Assembly (NCBI RefSeq): GCF_019968905.1
Contig: NZ_CP079946.1
Coordinates: forward strand, 7,289,356 to 7,353,355
Origin: Corallococcus sp. EGB
GTDB taxonomy: Bacteria; Myxococcota; Myxococcia; Myxococcales; Myxococcaceae
Direction: 5' to 3'
Length of the DNA stretch: 64,000 nt
The notes below the pieces were generated by a model. That model ran no database searches. It saw only the letters and a list, made by a program, of their open reading frames with translations, and was not told the DNA's origin. Made by a program: the position numbers and the translations under genes. Below, in pieces: positions 8,136 through 16,299 of the stretch (position 1 is the first letter of the stretch; every line of letters begins with the position of its first letter).

Positions 8136-9072
8136 GGCCCTGCGCGCGTTGCCCCTGGTGGAGCTGGGGGCCCTGCTGCTCGTCGCGCTCTCGTGCATCG
8201 CCTTCCAGCTGCGCCTTCCGGGCCGGCTGCCCACGGACGCGGACGAGCGCGCCGTGGCGGACGTGCTGGCCCGGGACGCGCGCCCCGGGGACGCGGTGCT
8301 GCTGTTCCCCTGGTGGACCGAGCGCGCCCGCCTCTTCGTGCCGCCGTCGGTGCCGGTGTACGGGTGGCTGGAGTCGGACCGCGCGGACCTGAGCGCGCAC
8401 CCGCGCATCTGGGTGCTGGGCCAGCCGGACCTGCCCCGCTCCGACTCCGCGGCGTTCGACGCGGCCTTCCTCCCCGGCCGCAAGGCCCTGGGCCCCGAAG
8501 CGCGCAGGGGCCCGCTGTCGCTGCGCCTCTATGAGAACGGCCGCTACCGCCCGCGCCAATGGGTGGCGAGCGAGTCCGCGAGCACGGCGCGCGTGTACCT
8601 GGAGCAGCCGGACGGCTCGCGCCAGGACTGCGCCTTCGACGGACGCGCGCACCGCTGCCCCGGCCCGCCGCACCTGTACGTGGCGCCGGAGTGGCATGAG
8701 ATCTTCTACGAGCCCCGGCACTGCCTGTGGATGCACGCGCCCGGCGGCGCGCAGCGGCTGGTGGCGGAGTTCGCGGACGTGCCCTCCGGCATGGGCCTGC
8801 GGCTGGAGGGCGGCATCATCTTCGAGTTCGCGCACCCCCGGGACCCGCGCCTCTCCACATCCCATATGGGCGTGGATGACGCGGCCACGGGACAGCGGCT
8901 GTTGGACGTGGCCATTCCCCCGGGACGCGAGGGGGTGCAGAAGGCGGAGGTGATGCTGCCGCCTGGACCGCCGCGCACGCTGAAGGTCTGGACGCAGGCG
9001 GACAACGCGGAGTCGCGGCAGATATGCCTGGACGTGATGGCGCTGGAGCCCGCGGTGGGGGTGAAGCCATGA
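8122..9072 (+). CDS. Membrane-anchored protein of unknown function
   Basis: A 316-residue protein with an N-terminal hydrophobic segment (about residues 9-28, LVELGALLLVALSCIAFQL) and a large outside domain. The region around residues 35-110 (VLARDARPGDAVLLFPWW, then ERARLFVPPSVPVYGW) looks like the periplasmic tail found in some PMT-type glycosyltransferases. The rest is beta-rich with a few cysteines and no motif I can name. The TTG at 8122 overlaps the end of carG by 14 bases, and the 3' end overlaps the following glycosyltransferase by four (ATGA), so the two are almost certainly co-translated and likely work together on an envelope glycan. Confidence 0.7.
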   Translation: MRSPKALRALPLVELGALLLVALSCIAFQLRLPGRLPTDADERAVADVLARDARPGDAVLLFPWWTERARLFVPPSVPVYGWLESDRADLSAHPRIWVLGQPDLPRSDSAAFDAAFLPGRKALGPEARRGPLSLRLYENGRYRPRQWVASESASTARVYLEQPDGSRQDCAFDGRAHRCPGPPHLYVAPEWHEIFYEPRHCLWMHAPGGAQRLVAEFADVPSGMGLRLEGGIIFEFAHPRDPRLSTSHMGVDDAATGQRLLDVAIPPGREGVQKAEVMLPPGPPRTLKVWTQADNAESRQICLDVMALEPAVGVKP

Positions 9073-10943
9073 GCGCTCCGGTGACGGCTCCGGTGACGCT
9101 CCCGATGACCGGACGCCCCGCGACGCGCGAGGAGAAGCTCACGGCGCTGGCGCTGTGGGTGCTGGCCTTCGCGGCGCTGTGGAGCACGGAAGCCGCGGTG
9201 GGCTTCACGCGCGACGAGAGCGTCTACTTCGCCGCGGCGGAAGGCTATTCGCAGTGGTTCCGGCTGCTCTTCCACTCGCCAGCGCAGGCGTTCACGGACA
9301 GCGCCATCGTGCGCTTGTGGGACTCCAACCACGAGCACCCGGCGCTGATGAAGACGCTGTTCGGGTTGAGCCACCTGCTCTTCCACGACACGCTCGGGGT
9401 CATGCGCGACGCGACGGCCTTCCGGCTGCCCGCGTTCGCGATGGCGGCGCTGGTGCCCGCGCTGTGCTTCCTCCTGGGCAGCGCGCTGTACGGGCGCACC
9501 GCGGGGTGGTTCGCCGCCCTCTCCTTCCTGCTGGTGCCCCGCCAGTACTTCAACGCGGAGCTGGCGTGCTTCGACATGCCGGTGGCCGCGATGTGGCTGC
9601 TCGTCGTGTATTGCTTCTGGCGCGCGCTGGAGAGCACCCGCTGGGGCGTCGCGTGCGGCGTGGCGTTCGGCCTGGCCATCGCCACGAAGCACAACGCCCT
9701 CTTCCTGCCGTTCGTGCTGTCGCCGTTCGCGCTGTGGCGTGCGTGGCGGGCGAGCGAAGGCACCCCCGAGGCCCGCATGCGGCTGGGCCGCTTCGTGGGG
9801 CTGTTCGCGGCGGTGGCGGTGCTGTACGGCCTGCTCGTCGTGTTCCTGGGCGGATCCGCCGGGTTCCAGAAGAAGTTCCTGCTCTTGAGCCCGCACACAT
9901 TGTTCTTCCTGGGCCTGGCGGTGGGCAGCGAATTGCTGCTGCGGGACCTGGAGCGGGTGAGCCTGCCGGTGACGCGGGCGCTGGTGCCGCTGGCGGCGAT
10001 GGCGGTGCTGGGCCCCATCATCTTCTTCCTGCACTGGCCCTACCTCTGGCACGCGCCGGTGGACCGCACCGCGTGGTACCTGGCCTTCCACGCGACGCAC
10101 AACCACTACGCCTGGTTCTACCTGGGCACGCTGATGCGCGGACCGCCCTTCCCGCTCACCTATGTGCTGGTGAAGACGGCGCTGACGGTGCCCACCAGCC
10201 TCTTCGCGCCGATGGTGACGGGCTTCGTCGCGCTCGTGGGCCGGGCGCTGCTGAGCCTGAGCGCCCGCACGCGGGAGTGGGTGCGGATGCCCACCGCGTC
10301 GGAGGCGCTGGTGGGCGTGAACGCGGTGACGTCCATCCTGATCATCAGCCACCCGCAGGTGCCGCACTTCGGCGGCGTGAAGCACTGGTTCCCGTCCATG
10401 CCCTTCCTGGGCATCCTCGCGGGCGCAGCGGTGGCGCGCGGCTGCTTCGCCCTGTGGGAAGTGCTGAAGGCGCGGCGGCCCTCGCTGTCACCGCGGGTGG
10501 TGACGGTGCCGGTGTTCGCGCTGCTCCTGGTGCCCGCGCTGATGTCGCTGGTGCGGGTGTTCCCCTACGGCACGGCGGCGTACTCGGAGCTCGCGGGCGG
10601 ACTGCCGGGCGCGGCGACGCTGGGCATGCAGCGGCAGTTCTGGTCCAGCCACGTCACCGGCGTGCTGCCGTGGATCAACGAACACGCGAAGCCGGGCGCG
10701 CGCATCTACCTGCACGAGGTGAACGGCTTCTCGTTCCGGGACTACCAGCGCAACGGCATGCTGCGCGCGGACGTGCGGCCGGTGAACAGCCCGTTCGACG
10801 CGGACATCGTCGCGTACCAGTACCACCAGGAGTTCCGCGAGCACGAGTTCCTCACGTGGCAGGCCTTCGGCACGCGCACGCCCGTCACCGGGCTGTACCT
10901 GGACGAGACGCCGCAAATCATCGTCTACCAGCGGCCGGAGTAG
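9069..10943 (+). CDS. PMT/ArnT-like membrane glycosyltransferase
   Basis: A 624-residue polytopic membrane protein with about 11-13 hydrophobic helices. The first outside loop carries FTRDESVYF, whose acidic pair (D-E) is the catalytic signature of the GT-C fold (dolichyl-phosphate-mannose protein mannosyltransferase and ArnT families), and an NHEHPALMK segment follows, typical of this group. It should move a sugar from a polyprenyl-phosphate donor to a protein or lipid on the outer side of the inner membrane; donor and acceptor cannot be told. A soluble C-terminal domain of about 130 residues follows the last helix. It starts inside the stop of the upstream gene (ATGA), giving a two-gene unit that may be an extension of the carD-carG transcript. 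Confidence 0.85.
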   Translation: MSAPVTAPVTLPMTGRPATREEKLTALALWVLAFAALWSTEAAVGFTRDESVYFAAAEGYSQWFRLLFHSPAQAFTDSAIVRLWDSNHEHPALMKTLFGLSHLLFHDTLGVMRDATAFRLPAFAMAALVPALCFLLGSALYGRTAGWFAALSFLLVPRQYFNAELACFDMPVAAMWLLVVYCFWRALESTRWGVACGVAFGLAIATKHNALFLPFVLSPFALWRAWRASEGTPEARMRLGRFVGLFAAVAVLYGLLVVFLGGSAGFQKKFLLLSPHTLFFLGLAVGSELLLRDLERVSLPVTRALVPLAAMAVLGPIIFFLHWPYLWHAPVDRTAWYLAFHATHNHYAWFYLGTLMRGPPFPLTYVLVKTALTVPTSLFAPMVTGFVALVGRALLSLSARTREWVRMPTASEALVGVNAVTSILIISHPQVPHFGGVKHWFPSMPFLGILAGAAVARGCFALWEVLKARRPSLSPRVVTVPVFALLLVPALMSLVRVFPYGTAAYSELAGGLPGAATLGMQRQFWSSHVTGVLPWINEHAKPGARIYLHEVNGFSFRDYQRNGMLRADVRPVNSPFDADIVAYQYHQEFREHEFLTWQAFGTRTPVTGLYLDETPQIIVYQRPE

Positions 10944-11091
10944 GTCCACGCCGGATGACGCAGGAAGACATGTGCACGACCGTGCACTCGGTGGCCTGGC
11001 AGGCCGCCACGAAAAGCGGAGAAGACGGGGAAGCGTGGCGCCGGGGTAGGCTTCCCCTGTCGGCGATTCCACCTTCCCGGGGGAGAGACAC

Positions 11092-11658
11092 ATGACGCGC
11101 TGGACGGGCTTGTTGACGGTGATCGCGCTGGGCGCGGGCTTCGTGGGCTGCGACGACGCGAAGCCTCCCGCGAAGGTGACGCGCGCCCAGGTGAAGCGGA
11201 CAGGCCCTGCGACGATGGAGATCATCCCCACCGAGGGGCAGCTGCCCTACTGCATGCTCTTCACGATGTCGGAGAAGGGCGTCATCCGTCAGCTCACGCT
11301 GACGCGGGAGAACCGCTCCATCCGCTGCGACGCGAACCGCCCCGTCGCCAACACCAGCTTCCGGGTGCCGGTGCAGGAGGGCAAGGTGCGCATCTACGTC
11401 TTCTTCTCCGACGACCGCGTGCCGGCGGGCTCCGTGGCGCAGCAGCTCTACGACTTGCGCGACCGCGAGCGCGTCACCGCCATGGACCTGCGGCTGCCCG
11501 GTCGCATCTTCGTGGACATGCTGGAGTTCACGCCGGAGATGGGCGAGCCGGAGCAGACCGGCGGCATCGTGAGCGCGGGCGGCGTGGTGACTTCCGACGG
11601 CGGCACGGCCCCGGACGCCGGCACCCGCGCGCTGACCATGGAGCCCCTGGACAACTGA
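11092..11658 (+). CDS. Lipoprotein, copy 1 of duplicated pair
   Basis: A 188-residue exported protein: signal of 19 residues and a cysteine at 20 (GFVGC), then a mature domain with two further cysteines (LPYCMLF and SIRCDAN) that could form a disulfide, basic and acidic patches, and a Gly/Ala-rich tail containing TSDGGTAPDAG. It differs from the copy at 12395 at about 17 positions in the first 150 residues plus an indel near the end. I do not recognise a family. The ribosome site is GGGGGAGAG before the ATG. A terminator hairpin separates it from the convergent repeat protein gene. Secretion supported, function unknown. Confidence 0.75.
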   Translation: MTRWTGLLTVIALGAGFVGCDDAKPPAKVTRAQVKRTGPATMEIIPTEGQLPYCMLFTMSEKGVIRQLTLTRENRSIRCDANRPVANTSFRVPVQEGKVRIYVFFSDDRVPAGSVAQQLYDLRDRERVTAMDLRLPGRIFVDMLEFTPEMGEPEQTGGIVSAGGVVTSDGGTAPDAGTRALTMEPLDN

Positions 11659-11675
11659 CCTCCAGACGCGAAGAA

Positions 11676-11703
11676 GCCCGAGGGTGGGTGTCCGCCCCCG
11701 GGC
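11676..11703. terminator. Convergent terminator hairpin, copy 1
   Basis: GCCCGAGGG pairs with CCCCCGGGC across a short loop with one mismatch, 18 bases after the lipoprotein stop and between two convergent genes. It can serve either strand; an AA on the left flank and TT on the right extend the stem. The same hairpin occurs in the second module copy. Confidence 0.6.
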
Positions 11704-11738
11704 CTTCGTGCTGCTTCAGGCCGTGATGCCGTGGCCGC

Positions 11739-12086
11739 TCAGTTCACCCAGCCACCGCTGTACCTCGAGTCGCGCCGGGCCAACCGCTCCCGCTGCTGAC
11801 GCTCACGCTCCAGCCGCGCCAGGCGTTCGCGTTCCTTGCGCTCGCGCTCCAGCCGGGCCTGACGCTCGCGCTCCTGCCGCTCGCGCTCCAGCCGGGCCTG
11901 CCGCTCGCGCTCCTGCCGTTCCCGCTCCAGCCGCGCCTGCCGCGCCCGCTCCAACCGCTCGCGCTCCATGCGGGCCTGGTCCTGGCGGCTCACGAGGGGG
12001 GTCGCGGCGTGGAAGTCCGCCGCCATCACCGGGGAGCTCGCGATGAGCGCCACAGCCACCACCATCTTCTTGAGCATTGCCTTCAT
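11739..12086 (-). CDS. Secreted Arg/Glu heptad-repeat protein, copy 1
   Basis: A 115-residue protein. Residues 1-23 are a strong signal peptide (MKAMLKKMVVAVALIAS, cleavage after VMA). The mature part is about 92 residues, of which roughly 65 repeat the pattern RLERERQERERQA, alternating basic and acidic side chains at i/i+4 spacing, which favours a long single alpha helix or coiled coil; the end is RRDSRYSGGWVN. No cysteines or enzyme motifs. ATG 12086 follows GGAGG at good spacing. It faces the lipoprotein gene, and both genes are duplicated in the next 1.3 kb, so the two products may act together in the envelope. Function unknown. Confidence 0.75.
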   Translation of the reverse strand: MKAMLKKMVVAVALIASSPVMAADFHAATPLVSRQDQARMERERLERARQARLERERQERERQARLERERQERERQARLERERKERERLARLERERQQRERLARRDSRYSGGWVN

Positions 12087-12394
12087 GACCTGCCTCCGTT
12101 GAGCCGCGTTGCTGCTGCGTTCTGAACCTTCTGACGGGGGAGGCCCGGGCTGATTCAACCGCTCCAGGGCACGAGCCCCCTCTTGCTTCCCTCGGAAGAG
12201 GCCGGCCGAAACACCCTGAAATCGAACCAGGGTGAAGCCGGTCCGTGCGTGCTGGGAGCACACCCCGTGTCGAGCCTCTCGGGTGTCCACTGAACCGGGA
12301 AACGTGCGGAGCGCTCCCTTCCCCGCTGCACGTCCCCCCGGTTGCGTCGAGTAGGCTCGCGGCGCTGGTATTCCACCTTCCCTGGGAAGAACAC
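12087..12394. other. Divergent intergenic region between module copies
   Basis: This 308-base stretch contains the upstream region of repeat protein copy 1 (minus) and of lipoprotein copy 2 (plus). The part next to 12087 is nearly identical to 13408-13476 upstream of copy 2, which argues for a conserved promoter or leader. The plus-strand part carries ATTCCACCTTCCC, shared with the region before copy 1. No further gene is apparent. Confidence 0.55.
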
Positions 12395-12925
12395 GTGACG
12401 CGCTGGACGGGCTTGTTGACGGTGATGGCGCTGGGCGCGAGCGCCATGGGCTGCGACGACGCGAAGCCTCCCGCGAAGGTGACGCGCGCCCAGGTGAAGC
12501 GGTCAGGCCCCGCGACGATGGAGATCATCCCCACCGAGGGACAGCTGCCATACTGCATGCTCTTCACGATGTCCGAGAAGGGCGTCATGCGGCAGCTCAC
12601 GCTGACGCGGGAGAACCGCTCCATCCGCTGCGATGCGAACCGGCCGGTCGCCAACACCTACTTCCGGGTGCCGGTGCAGGAGGGCAAGGTGCGCGTCTAC
12701 GTCGTCTTCTCCGACGAGCGCGTGCTGGCGAACTCCGTGGCGCGGCAGCTCTACGACTTGCGCGACCGCGAGCACGTCACCGCCATGGACCTGCGGCTGC
12801 CCGGGCGCATCTTCCTGGAGACGCTGGAGTTCACGCCGGAGCAGACCGGAGGCGTCGCCGACGCGGGCGGCGCGGCCCTGGATGATGAAATCCGCAGGGC
12901 GATCGTGGAGTCCACCGCCAACTGA
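12395..12925 (+). CDS. Lipoprotein, copy 2 of duplicated pair
   Basis: A 176-residue paralogue of the protein at 11092: the same N-terminal signal with cysteine 20 (SAMGC), the same PPAKVTRAQVKR segment and the same two later cysteines. It uses a GTG start where copy 1 has ATG, at the identical position in the alignment, with GGGAAGAA upstream. The C-terminal tail is shorter and lacks the Gly-rich TSDGG stretch. Most substitutions fall in the signal peptide and in the second half, so the core around the first disulfide candidate may be the functional part. Family not recognised. Confidence 0.75.
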   Translation: MTRWTGLLTVMALGASAMGCDDAKPPAKVTRAQVKRSGPATMEIIPTEGQLPYCMLFTMSEKGVMRQLTLTRENRSIRCDANRPVANTYFRVPVQEGKVRVYVVFSDERVLANSVARQLYDLRDREHVTAMDLRLPGRIFLETLEFTPEQTGGVADAGGAALDDEIRRAIVESTAN

Positions 12926-12942
12926 GCTCCAGACGCGAAGAA

Positions 12943-12970
12943 GCCCGAGGGCGAATCTCCGCCCCCGGGC
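12943..12970. terminator. Convergent terminator hairpin, copy 2
   Basis: GCCCGAGGGCG and CGCCCCCGGGC pair over 11 positions with one mismatch and a six-base loop, 17 bases after the lipoprotein stop. It matches the hairpin of copy 1 in place and sequence and lies between convergent genes. Confidence 0.65.
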
Positions 12971-13005
12971 CTCCGTGCAGCCTCAGGCTGTGACGCCATG
13001 GGTGC

Positions 13006-13407
13006 CTAGTTCACCCAGCCACCGTGGTACCGCGAGTCGCGCCGCGCCAGCCGCGCCCGCTCCAACCGCTCGCGCTCCAGCCGGGCCTGCCGCTCGCGTT
13101 CCTGACGCTCACGCTCCAGCCGGGCCAGCCGCTCGCGCTCCATCCGCTCACGCTCCAGCCGGGCCAGCCGCGCCCGCTCCAACCGCTCGCGCTCCAGCCG
13201 GGCCTGCCGCTCGCGCTCCAGCCGCGCCCGCTCCTGCCGTTCCCGCTCCAGCCGAGCCAGCCGCGCCCGCTCCAACCGCTCGCGCTCCATGCGGGCCTGG
13301 TCGTGGTGGCTCACGACGGGGCTGGAGGCGTGGAAGTCCGCCGCCATCACCGGGGAGCTCGCGATGAGCGCCACAGCCACCACCATCTTCTTGAGCATCG
13401 CCTTCAT
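13006..13407 (-). CDS. Secreted Arg/Glu heptad-repeat protein, copy 2
   Basis: A 133-residue paralogue of the protein at 11739. The signal peptide is identical over its first 23 residues, and the ends (RRDSRY-GGWVN) match. The central part is about 18 residues longer through additional RLERERLERARLA units, with more leucine and alanine than copy 1. The composition (Arg, Glu, Leu, Ala, Gln) predicts an uninterrupted charged helix, roughly 12-15 nm if extended. ATG 13407 follows GGAGG. Length change by whole repeat units suggests slippage or unequal recombination in the underlying repeat DNA. Function unknown. Confidence 0.75.
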   Translation of the reverse strand: MKAMLKKMVVAVALIASSPVMAADFHASSPVVSHHDQARMERERLERARLARLERERQERARLERERQARLERERLERARLARLERERMERERLARLERERQERERQARLERERLERARLARRDSRYHGGWVN

Positions 13408-13567
13408 GACCTGCCTCCGTTGAGCCGCGTTGTTGCTGCGTTCTGAACCTTCTGACGGAGGAGGCCCGGGCTGATTCAAGCGCGCCAAAGGCACGGGGCC
13501 CCTCCCGTTTCCCTCGGGAGAGGCCCCGCTGAAACACTCTGAAATCAAGCCGGTGTGAAGCCGTTTT

Positions 13568-14752
13568 TCAGTACGCCTCGCGGGCCATGGCCAGCAGATC
13601 CGCCTCTGTCACGGCGCGTGGATTCCCCTGGTGCGACGCGTCCTGGAAGGCCTTCTGCGCGATGTGCTCCAGGTCCTGCTCCTTCACGCCCGCGTCGCGC
13701 AGCCGAGCAGGAATCCCCACGGCCGCCGCCAGCTTGCGCACGCGGTCGATGGCGTTGGCGGCGAGCACCTCCTCGCGCGCGTTGGACGTGTCCCCCAGCG
13801 CCGTGGAGATGCGCGCCAGCCGCGCCGTACAGGACGCGCGGTTGAACTCCATCACCGTGGGCAGGACGATGGCGTTGGCCAGGCCGTGCGGCACGTGGGA
13901 GATGGGCGTCAGCGCGTGCGCCAGCGCGTGGCTCGCGCCCAGGCCCTTCTGGAAGGCCATGGCGCCCTCCATCGCAGCCACCATCATGTCCGTGCGGGCC
14001 GCCAGGTCGCGGCCCTCCTTCACCGCCGTCACCAACGAGCGGCCCACGCGCATCACGCCGTCGATGGCCACCGCGTCCGCGAGCGGATGGAAGCCGTTGG
14101 CGACATACGCCTCGATGCAGTGGGTGAGCGCGTCCATGCCCGTGGCCGCCGTGACGGAGGGAGGCAGGCCCAGCGTCAGCTCCGGATCAATCACGGCCGC
14201 CTTCGGCAGCAGGTGCGGACTGAAGATGACCGTCTTGCGCCCCGTGTCCGCCAGCGTCACCACGCCGGAGCGTCCGACCTCCGAGCCCGTACCCGCCGTC
14301 GTCGGAATGGCGATGAGCGGAGGCAGGTCATCGCGCACGTACTGGTCGCCGCCCTTCGCGTCGTCGTAGCGGCTGAGCGGCGGCTCGTGCGTCGTGAGCA
14401 GTTGCACCAGCTTGCCCGCGTCCAGCGCGCTGCCGCCGCCCAGGGCGACGATGCCGTCCGCCTTGTGCGCGCGGTAGGCCTCCAGGCCCGCGAACACGTC
14501 GCGCTCCGTGGGGTTGGGCTCCACGCGGTCGAACACCGCGCAGTCCATGCCCGCGCCCTTGAGCACGTCCGTCACGCGCGTGGCGAGCCCCGCCTTCACC
14601 ACGCCCGCGTCCGTCACCAGCAGCGGGCGCTTCATGTTCAGCCGCGTCGCGTGCGCGGGCAGCCGCTGGAGCGCGCCCGCGCCGAACACGATGCGCGTGG
14701 GCCACGACATCTCCGTGACGCGCGGCTCCGAGGGAATGTCGAAAGGCTTCAT
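13568..14752 (-). CDS. Iron-containing (group III) alcohol dehydrogenase
   Basis: A 394-residue NAD(P)-linked alcohol dehydrogenase of the FucO/AdhB type. GGGSALD (105-111) binds the cofactor phosphates, TTAGTGSEV (151-159) is conserved, and the four metal ligands are all present: Asp207 and His211 in GMDALTH, His275, and His289 in VPHG. It is the last gene of an operon with aldehyde dehydrogenase and glutamine-synthetase-like ligase, 18 bases after the ligase. That context suggests it oxidises a gamma-glutamylated amino alcohol to the aldehyde taken by the neighbour. Alternatively it may reduce an aldehyde in the reverse direction. Family certain, substrate inferred. Confidence 0.92.
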   Translation of the reverse strand: MKPFDIPSEPRVTEMSWPTRIVFGAGALQRLPAHATRLNMKRPLLVTDAGVVKAGLATRVTDVLKGAGMDCAVFDRVEPNPTERDVFAGLEAYRAHKADGIVALGGGSALDAGKLVQLLTTHEPPLSRYDDAKGGDQYVRDDLPPLIAIPTTAGTGSEVGRSGVVTLADTGRKTVIFSPHLLPKAAVIDPELTLGLPPSVTAATGMDALTHCIEAYVANGFHPLADAVAIDGVMRVGRSLVTAVKEGRDLAARTDMMVAAMEGAMAFQKGLGASHALAHALTPISHVPHGLANAIVLPTVMEFNRASCTARLARISTALGDTSNAREEVLAANAIDRVRKLAAAVGIPARLRDAGVKEQDLEHIAQKAFQDASHQGNPRAVTEADLLAMAREAY

Positions 14753-14770
14753 GAACGGTCCTCCTTCAAA

Positions 14771-16258
14771 TCAGATGAGCTCCAGGTAGCGCTCCAGCTC
14801 CCAGGAGGTGACCGCCCGCTCGTACTGGCGCACCTCCCACTCGCGGGTGCGCACGAAGTGGTCGACGAAGCCGTCCCCCAGGAGCTCCCGGGCGCGCTCG
14901 CTGTGCTTCAACAGGGCCACCGCGTCCTTCAGGTTGCGGGGCAGCGGCTTCGTACGCTTCGCCTCGTAGGCGTTGGACAGCACGGGCGCGGGCGGCTCGA
15001 CTTCGTTCTCGATGCCCCACAGGCCCGCGGCCAGGCTCACCGCCATGCCGATGTACGCGTTCATGTCCGCGCCCAGCTGGCGGTACTCGATGCGCATGGA
15101 CTTGCCGCTGTCGCCGATGACGCGGATGGCGCAGGTGCGGTTCTCCAGGCCCCACGTCGCGGTGGTGGGCGCCCAGGTGTTCTCCACGCTGCGCTTGTAG
15201 CTGTTGATGGTGGGCCAGTAGAGCGCGGTGAGCTCCGGCATCAGCGCCACCTGCCCGCCGATGTAGTGCCGCATCAGCTTGCTCATCCCGTGCTTCTGCG
15301 ACGGGTCGTGGAAGAGATTCTCCTCGTCCTTCAGGTTCCACAGTGACTGGTGCACGTGACCGGAGCAGCCGGGCAGCTTCGGGCTCACCTTGGCCATGAA
15401 GCACGCGGACACGCCGTGCTTCGCGCAGATCTCCTTCACCACCGTCTTGAAGAGCGCCGCGCGGTCCGCCGCCAGCTCCAGCGTGTCGTAGCGGATCGCC
15501 GCCTCGAAGACGCCGGGGCCCGTCTCCGTGTGGAAGCCCTCGATGTTGAGCCCGAACGCGTTGCACCCATCGATGAGCGCGTGCACCAGCGGCGCGTTCA
15601 GCGACGTGCGCAGCCACGAGTAGCCGAACATGCCCGGCGTCAGCGGCGTGAGGTTCTGGAAGCCCTTCTCATGCAGGCTCTGCGGCCCTTCCTTGAAGAG
15701 GAAGAACTCGTACTCCGCGCCGAACTTGGGCAGGAAGCCCAGCTTGCGCGCGCGCTGGCCCATCTTCTGGAGCAGCTGGCGCGGGCTCGCCTCGAAGGGC
15801 GTGCCGTCCGGGTTCACGAAGTCCAGCAGGAACGCCGCGGTGTCGGGCTCCCACGGGATGATGCGCGCGGTGGACAGGTCCACCTTCGCGGGGGTGTCCG
15901 GGTAGCCCGTGTGCCAGCCCGTCACCTTCGTGTTGTCGAGCAGCTCGTCGCCCAGGTCCCAGCCGAAGACGACGTCGCAGAACCCCATGTTGCTCTTCGC
16001 GGCGCTGTAGAACTTCTCCAGCGAGACGTACTTGCCGCGGAAGACGCCATCCACGTCGATGGCGCCCAGCTTGACCTTGCGGACGTTCTTCTCGTCCATC
16101 CACCGGCGCAGGGAGTCCATGTCCCCCGGCTGTCCGGGCACCGCGCGCGGCCCGCCCTCGCTCCGCTCCTTCGCGCGGGCCCGGCGGGCCATCGCCGGAT
16201 GGGTGAGCACCTTGGCCTTGGGACGCGACGCCATGCGGACCTTCCTTTTCTTCGTCAT
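14771..16258 (-). CDS. Glutamine synthetase-like gamma-glutamylamine ligase
   Basis: A 495-residue protein of the glutamine synthetase fold, type I-like in length. GAEYEFFLF carries metal-binding glutamates, PGCSGHVHQS is the ATP/ammonia-side GxHxHxS element, and NRTCAIR and RIEYRQLGADMNAY form the C-terminal active site. The genomic company (aldehyde dehydrogenase, alcohol dehydrogenase, amidotransferase-type hydrolase) and divergence from housekeeping GlnA point to a PuuA/GlnA3/GlnA4-like enzyme joining glutamate to a primary amine with ATP. The first 45 residues are a basic extension; the ATG at 16258 is assigned, 16234 is the alternative. It is the second gene of the operon, 41 bases after the aldehyde dehydrogenase. 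Confidence 0.85.
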   Translation of the reverse strand: MTKKRKVRMASRPKAKVLTHPAMARRARAKERSEGGPRAVPGQPGDMDSLRRWMDEKNVRKVKLGAIDVDGVFRGKYVSLEKFYSAAKSNMGFCDVVFGWDLGDELLDNTKVTGWHTGYPDTPAKVDLSTARIIPWEPDTAAFLLDFVNPDGTPFEASPRQLLQKMGQRARKLGFLPKFGAEYEFFLFKEGPQSLHEKGFQNLTPLTPGMFGYSWLRTSLNAPLVHALIDGCNAFGLNIEGFHTETGPGVFEAAIRYDTLELAADRAALFKTVVKEICAKHGVSACFMAKVSPKLPGCSGHVHQSLWNLKDEENLFHDPSQKHGMSKLMRHYIGGQVALMPELTALYWPTINSYKRSVENTWAPTTATWGLENRTCAIRVIGDSGKSMRIEYRQLGADMNAYIGMAVSLAAGLWGIENEVEPPAPVLSNAYEAKRTKPLPRNLKDAVALLKHSERARELLGDGFVDHFVRTREWEVRQYERAVTSWELERYLELI

Positions 16259-16299
16259 GAAGCGCTGGAGCGTGGAACGGAGGGATGCGCGCGACGGCG

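Larger units (their letters stand above)
11046..12350. repeat. Tandem segmental duplication, copy 1
   Basis: This unit carries a plus-strand lipoprotein gene, a convergent terminator, a minus-strand Arg/Glu-repeat gene and its upstream region. It begins with GTAGGCT and an ATTCCACCTTCCC stretch that recur 1304-1305 bases later. Noncoding parts are conserved as well: in 69 bases just before the Arg/Glu-repeat ATG I count two mismatches between copies. Boundaries are approximate. Confidence 0.8.
12351..13560. repeat. Tandem segmental duplication, copy 2
   Basis: Second copy of the lipoprotein / terminator / Arg-Glu-repeat unit, head to tail with copy 1. The lipoprotein is 176 instead of 188 residues, and the repeat protein 133 instead of 115 (extra repeat units). 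Both start and stop neighbourhoods, the hairpin and the minus-strand leader are kept. Ends are approximate. Confidence 0.8.

Noticed and set aside
13060-13300. CRISPR-like short repeats
   Set aside because: The repeats keep a codon frame, encode the Arg/Glu helix and lack unique spacers of constant length.
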